From an uncultured Alphaproteobacteria bacterium (GTDB taxonomy: Bacteria; Pseudomonadota; Alphaproteobacteria; Reyranellales; Reyranellaceae), in assembly GCA_903929895.1 (NCBI GenBank), contig CAIYWM010000540.1, forward strand, positions 1-9,115: a stretch of 9,115 nt of DNA, in the 5' to 3' direction. Shown in pieces: positions 1-5,971 of this stretch. Position 1 is the stretch's first letter. Each line of letters starts with the position of its first letter. Under the pieces are notes generated by a model. That model was not told where the DNA came from. It was given only the letters and a program-made list of their open reading frames with translations, and did not search any database. The position numbers and the translations under genes were made by a program.

Positions 1-9
1 CAAGAAGTT

Positions 10-29
10 CGCGCCACGGGAGTGGCGCG
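10..29 (-). terminator. GC-rich hairpin just after iorA (possible terminator)
   Basis: An 8-bp perfect stem with a 4-base loop (CGCGCCAC, GGGA, GTGGCGCG on the plus strand) begins 10 bases beyond the iorA stop codon. On the minus-strand transcript it is followed by GAACUUCUUG, which is only partly U-rich. It could be a weak intrinsic terminator, or an intercistronic hairpin ahead of an iorB gene off the edge. A GTG inside the 3' arm could even be a start codon. The remaining bases of 1-39 hold nothing else I can name. Confidence 0.3.
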
Positions 30-39
30 CCCCCAGCGC

Positions 40-2193
40 TCAACATGCCATAGCTCCGATCACCTTCGAACGGACCTTCCACTTCAGCCGATCCCACCAG
101 GTCGCATTCTGGACGATGTCGGCCTTGTAGAAGGACGGGCAGAGCACGGCGGCGTCCGCCACCTCGCCGCACAGGCCGCAGCCCACGCAGCCGTTGTTGA
201 CGCTCGCCACGGGATCGCTGCGCAGCGGATCGGGGCTGGGCTTCACCACCAGCGACGGGCAGCCGGAGAGACGGATGCAGGAGTGGTCGCCGGTACAGAC
301 CTCGTCGTCGACGCCGTAGCGCGTGCGCACGACCCGCTCGCCGCGCTTCAGTTGCGCGGCGATCTGCGGGCGGATGCGGCGCTGGCGGGCGAGCTGGCAT
401 TCGCCGTCGGCTACGATGACCTTGAGCCCCTTGTGGTCGGTGCTCATCGCCTCACGCAGGGTCTTGAGCATGGTGCCGACATTGTAGGTGCGGATGGTGC
501 GCAGCCAGCCGACACCCATCGCCTTCAGGGTGGCGGCGATGTCCGACGTCGTCTCGCCGTCGCGGCGATTGCCCGACGTGTTGGGAATGAACTGCGCGCC
601 GGTGGCCGAGGTGTAGCCATTCTGCATGATGACCAGCACGCGGTCGCCTCGATTGACCATCGTCGAGGCGACGCCGCTCAGCAGCCCGTTGTGCCAGAAG
701 CCGCCATCGCCCATCACCGAGATCGTGCGCTTCTGCATCACCGGGGCCACGGCGCCGGCGGCGGCCAGCGACATGCCGAAGCCCAGGATGGAGTTGCCGA
801 GATTGAACGGCGCCAGGGTCGCGAAGGAATGGCAGCCGATGTCGCTCGAAATGTGGACCTTGCCGACCTCGCGTTCGAGCAGCTTGATGGCAGAGAAGAC
901 CGGCCGCTCGGGGCAACCCACACAGAAGCCCGGCGGACGCAGCGGCAACGGCCCACCCAGCAGCCGCTGCGCCTCGGCGCGGCCGGCACGGGCCGCTTCG
1001 AAGCGCTCGCGCGGGCCGCTCAGGTCGATGTCGTTGGCCGACTGCGCGAAGAACTTCAGCAGGCCCTCGGTCACCACCTCGGCGGTGTACTCGCCGGCCA
1101 TCGGCAGCACGTCCTTGCCGTAGATCTTGGTGTCGATGTCGCGCTTGCGCAGCAGGACGTGGATCGCCTGTTCAATATAGTCGGGCGCCCCCTCCTCGAC
1201 GACCAGCACGGCGCGCTTGCCCCTGCAGAAGTCGGCGATCTGGTCGGGCGCCAGCGGGTGTGTGACGTTCAGCACCAGAGTCGGAATCTTGCCCTCGACC
1301 TCCAGCCGGTCGAGGCCGCGCACCAGCACGTTGGTGATGCCGCCCTGCACGATGATGCCGAGATCGGACCGCTCGCCCGGCAGATGTTCGTTCAGCCCAT
1401 GCTCGACGATGAAGCGTTCGGCGGCGGGCTGGCGGACCTCGACCTTGAGCTTCTCATGCGCATAGGTCGACGGTGGATGCGAGATGCGGTCGTAGTTATG
1501 CGCCGCGGGCTCGGCCAGACGATGATTGCGCGAGATGGCGGGCGGCACATTGTCCCTGGCCACGAACTCGCCCGTGACATGGCAGGCGCGGATGCGCAGC
1601 TCCATCATCACCGGCGTGTTGGTCGCCTCCGAAAGCTCGAACGCCTTTTCCGTGCAGCGCACGATGGTTGGCAGCGACGGCCGCGGATCCATCAGCCAGA
1701 CCGACGACTTCAGCGCATAGGCCTGGGTGCGTTCCTGGATGACCGAGGCGCCCTCGCCGTAATCCTCGCCGACCACGATCAGCGCGCCGCCGATCACCCC
1801 CGGCGAGGCGAGATTAGACAGCGCATCGGCGGCCACGTTGGTGCCCACGATCGACTTCCAGGTGACGCAGCCGCGCATCGGATAGTTGATCGAAGCGCCA
1901 AGCAGCGCTGCCGCCGAGGACTCGTTGGTGCAGGTCTCGAGATGGACCCCCAGCTCGTCCAGCAGGTCCTGCGATTCGACCAGCACGTCGACCAGATGCG
2001 AGACCGGCGCGCCCTGGTAGCCGCCGACATAGGCGACACCGGATTGCAGGATCGCCTTGGTGACGGCGAGGATCCCCTCGCCCCGGAAGATCTCGCCGTC
2101 GCCCAGCCGCAGCGCGCGGACTTCCTCGGTGAAGGAGCGTTCCGGATTGGTCCGCTGGGAGACGGGAATTTGGGCCGCCGGCTGGTCGAGCAT
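40..2193 (-). CDS. iorA: Indolepyruvate ferredoxin oxidoreductase, alpha subunit (thiamine-diphosphate enzyme)
   Basis: The predicted product has 717 residues and resembles IorA. That family uses thiamine diphosphate to decarboxylate indolepyruvate and other aryl-pyruvates to acyl-CoA, passing electrons to ferredoxin in the cytoplasm. In order I see a pyrimidine-binding-type N-terminal domain (about 35-220, with GGYQGAP at 57-63), a middle domain (about 275-380), a thiamine-diphosphate domain (about 420-600) with GDG at 495-497 and its partner Asn525 in QNGYTS, and a C-terminal iron-sulfur module. The Cys pattern is C633-x5-C639-x5-C645-Pro, then C669-x2-C672-x2-C675-x9-C685-Pro. The final residue, 717, is also Cys. 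It is somewhat longer than the archaeal enzymes. The frame stays open for 93 codons upstream, but those lie inside the DTW gene, so I take the ATG at 2193, 20 bp after the DTW stop. No Shine-Dalgarno sequence precedes it. The beta subunit (IorB) is not in the window and could lie past the left edge. The exact 2-oxoacid substrate is inferred. Confidence 0.9.
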   Translation of the reverse strand: MLDQPAAQIPVSQRTNPERSFTEEVRALRLGDGEIFRGEGILAVTKAILQSGVAYVGGYQGAPVSHLVDVLVESQDLLDELGVHLETCTNESSAAALLGASINYPMRGCVTWKSIVGTNVAADALSNLASPGVIGGALIVVGEDYGEGASVIQERTQAYALKSSVWLMDPRPSLPTIVRCTEKAFELSEATNTPVMMELRIRACHVTGEFVARDNVPPAISRNHRLAEPAAHNYDRISHPPSTYAHEKLKVEVRQPAAERFIVEHGLNEHLPGERSDLGIIVQGGITNVLVRGLDRLEVEGKIPTLVLNVTHPLAPDQIADFCRGKRAVLVVEEGAPDYIEQAIHVLLRKRDIDTKIYGKDVLPMAGEYTAEVVTEGLLKFFAQSANDIDLSGPRERFEAARAGRAEAQRLLGGPLPLRPPGFCVGCPERPVFSAIKLLEREVGKVHISSDIGCHSFATLAPFNLGNSILGFGMSLAAAGAVAPVMQKRTISVMGDGGFWHNGLLSGVASTMVNRGDRVLVIMQNGYTSATGAQFIPNTSGNRRDGETTSDIAATLKAMGVGWLRTIRTYNVGTMLKTLREAMSTDHKGLKVIVADGECQLARQRRIRPQIAAQLKRGERVVRTRYGVDDEVCTGDHSCIRLSGCPSLVVKPSPDPLRSDPVASVNNGCVGCGLCGEVADAAVLCPSFYKADIVQNATWWDRLKWKVRSKVIGAMAC

Positions 2194-2200
2194 GGCGCAA

Positions 2201-2229
2201 AGTATAGGGGCGGCTAACGCCGGACGCGA
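2201..2229 (-). promoter_or_regulatory. Promoter-like element directly ahead of iorA
   Basis: Reading the minus strand, TCGCGT (2229-2224) is followed by exactly 17 bases and then TATACT (2206-2201). TATACT matches the sigma-70 -10 consensus at five of six positions and ends 7 bases before the iorA ATG. Transcription would then start at or near the ATG and give a leaderless mRNA, consistent with the absence of a Shine-Dalgarno sequence. TCGCGT is not a canonical -35 hexamer. The element overlaps the last codons of the DTW gene, so iorA may have its own promoter as well as DTW read-through. Confidence 0.35.
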
Positions 2230-2813
2230 CGATCCCGTTTGGAATCGCGAACACCCTCGCGCCGCGCCTTCGCCAGCAGGGCGCGAAACGGCACGAGGAG
2301 TTTCTCCCGCACTGCAACATCGCCTTCGAGGACCTGCAGCGCCAGCGCCACCGCTTCCAGGGTCGAGACGGCATCGGGGCGTGCTTCGCGCCGCAGGTCG
2401 CCGTAGAGCGACGGTCCATCCGGCACCACGACGAAGCGGCGCAGCTTGGTCAGCCACGCATTGCGCCACCACAGCGCCTTGGCCTGCGCCCAGTTGCCAT
2501 CAAGCGCGATCAGCCCCTTGAGACCTGCGCGGGCTGCCTCCTGGTCGGCCAGCGGCTGGCCCTTGCCATCGATGGCGACCAGCGGCGCCGCCTGGCCCTT
2601 GGTCTGGGTCGAGCCGAGATAGAGTACGCCCCAGTCGCGCGGCTCGGCCGGCGCGCCCAAGGCGTGGGTGAGGTTGCGCCACGATAGGCCCACAACCACC
2701 TTGGCGTTGGCCAGCGATCCGGCCAGCAGACCGGCCGTGCCCAGCACGCGATCCTGCTCCTGCGGATGCTGCAGGACGAGGATCGTGACCTTGTTGTCCA
2801 CCGGCTGAGTCAT
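2214..2813 (-). CDS. DTW domain-containing protein, short form (tRNA-uridine aminocarboxypropyltransferase family)
   Basis: The 199-residue product matches the DTW domain. Characterised members (E. coli TapT, human DTWD1/2) transfer the 3-amino-3-carboxypropyl group of S-adenosylmethionine to a tRNA uridine (acp3U). Visible landmarks are the opening strand LVLQHPQE (12-19) with GTAGLL (25-30), YLGSTQ (65-70), the family motif as LDGNW (104-108), LYGDLRRE (136-143) and STLEA (150-154). Two oddities stand out. The Thr of the D-x-T-W signature is replaced by Asn, and the protein has no cysteine at all, so the N-terminal Cys cluster of many family members is missing. The ATG at 2813 fits the homology. 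GGGGAGG lies 13 bases upstream, rather far for a Shine-Dalgarno sequence. It is followed 20 bp later by iorA on the same strand. Family assignment is firm; the modified tRNA position is inference. Confidence 0.85.
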   Translation of the reverse strand: MTQPVDNKVTILVLQHPQEQDRVLGTAGLLAGSLANAKVVVGLSWRNLTHALGAPAEPRDWGVLYLGSTQTKGQAAPLVAIDGKGQPLADQEAARAGLKGLIALDGNWAQAKALWWRNAWLTKLRRFVVVPDGPSLYGDLRREARPDAVSTLEAVALALQVLEGDVAVREKLLVPFRALLAKARREGVRDSKRDRRVRR

Positions 2814-2819
2814 GGCCGA

Positions 2820-2848
2820 CGTATAGCCTCCCCGCTAGGGTTACGCGA
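2820..2848 (-). promoter_or_regulatory. Promoter-like element ahead of the DTW gene
   Basis: On the minus strand TCGCGT (2848-2843) precedes TATACG (2825-2820) by exactly 17 bases, the same layout as in front of iorA. TATACG ends 6 bases before the ATG at 2813. If used, the transcript would start close to the ATG. The upstream hexamer overlaps the first base of the divergent gene that starts at 2848, so the 34-bp divergent region would be fully occupied by control signals. Confidence 0.3.
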
Positions 2849-3639
2849 TGTCCGTTGCCATCCTCGTGTTCGATAGCGTGACCAAGCTGCCGCCCGAAGC
2901 GGACGGCGCGGTGGTCATCGGCGGCAGCCACGCCGCCGTCTATGCCGCCTACATGTCGGCAAAGTTCGGCTGCCGTGCCGCGATCCACCACGATGCCGGC
3001 ATCGGCAAGGACGAGGCCGGGGTCGGCGGCCTGGCCTATGCCGACAGTCTCGGCATGGCGATGGCGGCCGTGGCCACGGCAAGCGCCCGCATCGGCGATG
3101 GTGCCGACCTGCGGGCCCGCGGCATCATCAGCCGGGCCAATGGGCTCGCCACGGCCTGCGGTGTGGTGCCCGGAATGCCGGCCCACACGGCCGCGGAGCT
3201 GCTGGAGCAGGCGCCGTGGCCGCACGCGATGCCGCCCGCCAAGGGCGAAAGCCGGCATGAGATCGACGGCGCCGTCTGCGCCGATTCGGCGACGCTTCTG
3301 GTGCCCGAGGATCGTGGTCGCATCGTCGCGACCGGCAGCCACGGTGCACTCAACTCCTGGAAGGCGACGGCGCCGTTCCGGCCGCTGCTGCTGATGTTCA
3401 ACGACGCGGGCTTCGGCGCCGATCGCGGCGGCGTGCTGGCCCTGCCCGAACTCGACAAGGAGGGCATCGCCGCCATCGCAGTCGCTGCGCAGTCGGCACG
3501 CATCGGCGACGGCCGCTCCACCTTGCAGGACGGAACGATTTCCGATGCCAACACAACCGCATACCGGCTCGGCGCAAGGGTGGGAGGCTCTGCGCTTGCA
3601 CTCGCGCGCACGCTGGCCGAAAAGTCGGGACAAAGCTGA
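2848..3639 (+). CDS. Uncharacterised protein built of two copies of one ~87-residue module
   Basis: I do not recognise a named family for this 263-residue product. It is an internal duplication: residues 19-105 align without gaps to residues 156-242 at a constant offset of 137, with 34 of 87 positions identical by my count. Both copies keep a G-S-H motif (26-28 and 163-165), D-A-G-x-G-x-D (49-55 and 186-192), SARIGDG (79-85 and 216-222) and a G-x-I-S-x-A-N segment ending at Asn98 and Asn235. A linker of about 50 residues joins them. No signal peptide or membrane segment is evident, so a soluble cytoplasmic protein is likely. The pattern of short hydrophobic strands followed by conserved GSH and NDAG loops suggests an alpha/beta fold with residues at a shared active site, but that is inference. 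The ATG at 2848 has AGGG seven bases upstream. A biotin carrier gene follows 18 bp later in the same frame, suggesting a joint task. Confidence 0.85.
   Translation: MSVAILVFDSVTKLPPEADGAVVIGGSHAAVYAAYMSAKFGCRAAIHHDAGIGKDEAGVGGLAYADSLGMAMAAVATASARIGDGADLRARGIISRANGLATACGVVPGMPAHTAAELLEQAPWPHAMPPAKGESRHEIDGAVCADSATLLVPEDRGRIVATGSHGALNSWKATAPFRPLLLMFNDAGFGADRGGVLALPELDKEGIAAIAVAAQSARIGDGRSTLQDGTISDANTTAYRLGARVGGSALALARTLAEKSGQS
2902..3162 (+). repeat. Intragenic duplication, copy 1
   Basis: This codes for residues 19-105 of the 263-residue protein. The copy carries GGSHAA, HHDAGIG, SARIGDG and ISRAN. Compared with copy 2 it has His-His before the Asp-Ala-Gly instead of Phe-Asn. It was seen by aligning the protein with itself. 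Confidence 0.85.
3313..3573 (+). repeat. Intragenic duplication, copy 2
   Basis: This codes for residues 156-242 and aligns to copy 1 with no insertion or deletion. It carries TGSHGA, FNDAGFG, SARIGDG and ISDAN. The level of identity (about 39 percent by eye) points to an old duplication, not a recent one. Confidence 0.85.
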
Positions 3640-3657
3640 ACGGGAGATACCTGGGGC

Positions 3658-3879
3658 ATGGCCGTCGTCAATGTGAAGTCGGAAATCGCCGGCAATGTGT
3701 GGAAGATCCAGGTCAAGGCGGGAGATCGGATCGAGGCCGAGGGCGAGATCATGATCCTCGAATCGATGAAGATGGAAATTCCCGTCCTGTCGCCCAAGGC
3801 GGGCGTTATCAAGGAACTCAAGGTCAGTGAAGGCGAGGCCATCGGCGAAGGCCAGCTCGTGGCCGTGCTCGATGCGTAA
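3658..3879 (+). CDS. Small stand-alone biotin/lipoyl carrier protein
   Basis: The 73-residue product is a bare biotinyl/lipoyl attachment domain. The acceptor hairpin reads ESMKME at 35-40, making Lys38 the predicted biotinylated lysine, because the Met-Lys-Met context is typical of biotin carriers. Conserved glycines of the barrel are at 12, 22, 29, 49 and 63, and the chain ends at the last strand (QLVAVLDA). Full-length AccB is about twice as long, with a Pro/Ala-rich linker that is absent here, so this resembles the BLAP-type mini-carriers. Such carriers move CO2 between a biotin carboxylase and a carboxyltransferase, but neither partner is encoded in the window. GGGAG 11 bases upstream of the ATG is a plausible ribosome site. 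The gene follows the duplicated-module gene by 18 bp in the same frame, and its last 8 bp overlap yeiH. Confidence 0.93.
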   Translation: MAVVNVKSEIAGNVWKIQVKAGDRIEAEGEIMILESMKMEIPVLSPKAGVIKELKVSEGEAIGEGQLVAVLDA

Positions 3880-4930
3880 CAGCGCCGTCGCGACCGACCT
3901 CGCCAAGCTCTGGGCTCCCGACAATCTCCGCCGCTCGGCACCGGGCATCGCCCTGTGCGCCGTCATCGCGGCCGTCGCCTACTACGCCGACACGAGGAGT
4001 CTGCTGCGTTTCGGCGCGGTCTGGGTGCCGCCGCTGATCCTGACGCTGGTCATCGGCATGGCCCTGCAGCCGCTGTCGGCCAGGCCGGCACTGAAACCCG
4101 GCCTCGAGTTCGCCGGCCGCACGCTCCTGCGGATCGGCGTCGCCCTGCTGGGCGCGCGCCTGACCCTCGGCAATCTCGTCGAGGGCGGCGCGCTGCCGAT
4201 CGTCGTGGCCGTTGCCGCCGTCGGCTGCACCATCGTGTTCGGCGCCTGGGCGGCGCGCCTGTTCGGCCTCAGCCAGAATTTCGGCCTGCTGACCGGCTGC
4301 GCCACTGGCGTCTGCGGCGCGGCCGCGGCGATGGCCGCGTCGGCCGTGCTGCCCAAGCACGACAATTCGGACCGTGACCTCGCCTTCACCGTGATGGGCG
4401 TCAACTTCCTCAGCACGGTGGTGATGGTGATCTACCCCACCCTGCGTGAGGTGCTGGGCTTCTCGCTGTTCGAGATGGGCGTGTTCCTGGGCGGCGCAAT
4501 CCACGACGTGGCACAGGTCGCGGGCGCGGGCCAGACGATGGGACCGCAGGTGCTGAGCGACGCGGTCATTACCAAGCTGCTGCGCGTGGCGGCCCTGCTG
4601 CCCGCGATCGCCGGCATCGCCTGGTGGATCGCGAGAAGTGGTGGCCCGCAGAGCGGGGCGCGACCGACACCGCCGGTCTTCCTGTTCGGCTTCCTGGCGC
4701 TCGCTGCGCTGAACTCGCTGGGCGTCATTCCCGCCGCGGTGCGGGACGCGGTCGGCCAGGTCTCCGCCTTCCTGATCATCACCGCCATCGCGGCGCTGGG
4801 CATGAAGACGTCCTTGCTGGCGCTTGTGCGCATTGGCATGGGTCCGGTGATGCTGCTGATCACCGAAACCATCTTCGTCGGCCTCCTGGTCGTCGGCCTG
4901 ATCTACGGCCTGCGAGCCGCGGGACTCTAG
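3872..4930 (+). CDS. yeiH: YeiH/UPF0324 family membrane protein (putative sulfate exporter family)
   Basis: The 352-residue integral inner-membrane protein is close in length to E. coli YeiH (about 350). Hydrophobic segments run through nearly the whole chain, starting near residues 23-38, 50-66 and 84-97 and ending near 325-348, which suggests about ten membrane spans. Family landmarks are TGVCGAAAAMAAS (145-157), preceded by TGC, and GGAIHDVAQVAGAG (207-220). The family is annotated as putative sulfate exporters, but the transported substrate is weakly supported. The open frame begins at 3827, but those 15 residues lie within the carrier gene and look unlike a membrane-protein start. I choose the ATG at 3872, which overlaps the carrier stop (ATGCGTAA) and has no clear Shine-Dalgarno sequence, pointing to translational coupling. 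Its stop codon overlaps that of the convergent Bug gene by two bases. Confidence 0.9.
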   Translation: MRNSAVATDLAKLWAPDNLRRSAPGIALCAVIAAVAYYADTRSLLRFGAVWVPPLILTLVIGMALQPLSARPALKPGLEFAGRTLLRIGVALLGARLTLGNLVEGGALPIVVAVAAVGCTIVFGAWAARLFGLSQNFGLLTGCATGVCGAAAAMAASAVLPKHDNSDRDLAFTVMGVNFLSTVVMVIYPTLREVLGFSLFEMGVFLGGAIHDVAQVAGAGQTMGPQVLSDAVITKLLRVAALLPAIAGIAWWIARSGGPQSGARPTPPVFLFGFLALAALNSLGVIPAAVRDAVGQVSAFLIITAIAALGMKTSLLALVRIGMGPVMLLITETIFVGLLVVGLIYGLRAAGL

Positions 4931-4936
4931 GTCCCG
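4920..4936. terminator. Inverted repeat over two convergent stop codons
   Basis: CGGGAC (4920-4925) and GTCCCG (4931-4936) form a perfect 6-bp stem with a 5-base loop, TCTAG, that holds both overlapping stop codons (TAG of yeiH on plus, TAG of the Bug gene on minus). It is symmetric and could end transcription from both sides, but neither strand has a U-tract after it, so an intrinsic terminator is doubtful. Confidence 0.25.
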
Positions 4937-5910
4937 GGCTTGGTGCCGGTGGCCTTGACCACCGCGCCCCAGGTGTCGATCTCGTTCTTGATGAACTCGG
5001 CGAACTGGATGGGCGTCCCGGGTGCCGGCAGGGCGGCGCGCTGCTCGATCTGCTTGATCACGGCATCGTCGTTCAGCAGCGTCTGCATGTCCCGGCTGAC
5101 CTTGGCCACGATCTCCAGCGGCGTGCGCGCCGGCGCCGCGAGGCCCGACCAGCCGGCCGCGTTGAAGCCCGGAATGGTCGCGGCGATCAGCGGTATCTTG
5201 TCGAGCGGCGGCGGTGCGGGACGCGACGTCGTGACGGCAATCGCCTTTATGCGCCCATCCTTGATGTGATTTAGCGCGGATGCGGTGCTGTCCATCATCA
5301 GCTTGACGTGCCCCCCGAGCAGGTCGGCCATCGCCGGGCCGCTGCCCTTGTAGGGAATGTGCACGATGTCGACCCCTGCCTTGAGCTTGAACAGCTCCAT
5401 GCTGAGATGCTGAGAGGTGCCGGGCCCTGCCGAGGCATAGGAGAGCTGGCCCGGCTCCTTCTTGGCGAGCGCGATCAGCTCGGCCAGCGTGTTCACCGGC
5501 AGGCTCGGATGCGCAACAATCACGAGCGGCACCAGGAAGATGTTGGAGATCGGCAGGAAGTCGGTCAGCGGCTTGTAGGGCAGATCGGGGTACAGGCTGG
5601 GATTGACGCCGAACGTACCGCTCGACACGACCATCAGCGTATAGCCGTCCGGTGCCGCCATCTTGCCGTACTCGGTGGCCGGGATACCGCTACCGCCGGC
5701 CTTGTTCTCGACGATGACCTGCTGCTTCCACTTCTCCGACAGCTTTTCGGCCATCAGTCGCGCGAAAATATCAGCGGCCTGTCCGGGCGGGAAGGGCACG
5801 ACGAAGCGCACTGGCTTGTTGGGCCACGCGGATTGCGCGATGGCCGGTGCGGCAAGCGTTGCGCCCGCCGCGCCAGCGAGCGCCATGACATGGCGACGCG
5901 TCGGATTCAT
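4927..5910 (-). CDS. Bug/TctC family tripartite tricarboxylate transporter substrate-binding protein
   Basis: The 327-residue product is an exported periplasmic binding protein of the Bug family, which presents small carboxylates or similar ligands to TctAB transporters or to sensors. The N-terminus has a twin-arginine start (TRRHVMAL, 4-11), a hydrophobic stretch and a likely cleavage after AIA at 25. Tat export is possible, though Sec cannot be excluded. Family landmarks are WPNKPVRFVVPFPPG (29-43), PDGYTL (87-92), YASAGPGTSQHLSMELFK (158-175) and HIPYKGSGPAMADLLGG (184-200). The first ligand loop reads PGQAADIFAR where many members have PGGxxDxxAR. The ATG at 5910 is preceded by GGGAGG eight bases upstream. 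No TctA or TctB gene is in the window, as is usual for orphan Bug genes. The ligand cannot be told from sequence. The gene is divergent from the GNAT gene, 61 bp away. Confidence 0.93.
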   Translation of the reverse strand: MNPTRRHVMALAGAAGATLAAPAIAQSAWPNKPVRFVVPFPPGQAADIFARLMAEKLSEKWKQQVIVENKAGGSGIPATEYGKMAAPDGYTLMVVSSGTFGVNPSLYPDLPYKPLTDFLPISNIFLVPLVIVAHPSLPVNTLAELIALAKKEPGQLSYASAGPGTSQHLSMELFKLKAGVDIVHIPYKGSGPAMADLLGGHVKLMMDSTASALNHIKDGRIKAIAVTTSRPAPPPLDKIPLIAATIPGFNAAGWSGLAAPARTPLEIVAKVSRDMQTLLNDDAVIKQIEQRAALPAPGTPIQFAEFIKNEIDTWGAVVKATGTKPGT

Positions 5911-5918
5911 TTGTGGAG

Positions 5919-5924
5919 CCTCCC
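5919..5924 (-). promoter_or_regulatory. Strong ribosome-binding site of the Bug gene
   Basis: GGGAGG on the minus strand sits 8 bases before the ATG at 5910. It fixes that start over the longer in-frame opening at 6027, which would run into the divergent acetyltransferase gene. It is one of the few well-placed Shine-Dalgarno sequences in this window. Confidence 0.7.
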
Positions 5925-5971
5925 AGTTCGTTTCGAGTGACACGGTACCACATGCCCCGGAAAATGACCGC

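Noticed and set aside
22..2217. 731-codon open frame on the plus strand
   Set aside because: It lies entirely antisense to iorA, is rich in His, Arg and Gln with no recognisable domain, and is the usual shadow of a GC-rich coding strand.
2194..2472. N-terminal extension of IorA by 93 codons
   Set aside because: It lies inside the DTW gene in another frame, is Arg/Ala-rich, and family similarity begins only after the Met at 2193.
3827..3871. Longer YeiH start 15 codons upstream
   Set aside because: It lies wholly within the biotin-carrier gene, its residues do not resemble a YeiH N-terminus, and the ATG at 3872 gives the usual family length.
2500..3966. 488-codon open frame on the minus strand
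   Set aside because: It is antisense to the duplicated-module and carrier genes and out of frame with the DTW gene. It shows no domain, only composition-driven openness.
5308..5940. 210-codon open frame on the plus strand
   Set aside because: It is antisense to the Bug gene, whose signal peptide, ribosome site and family motifs are clear.
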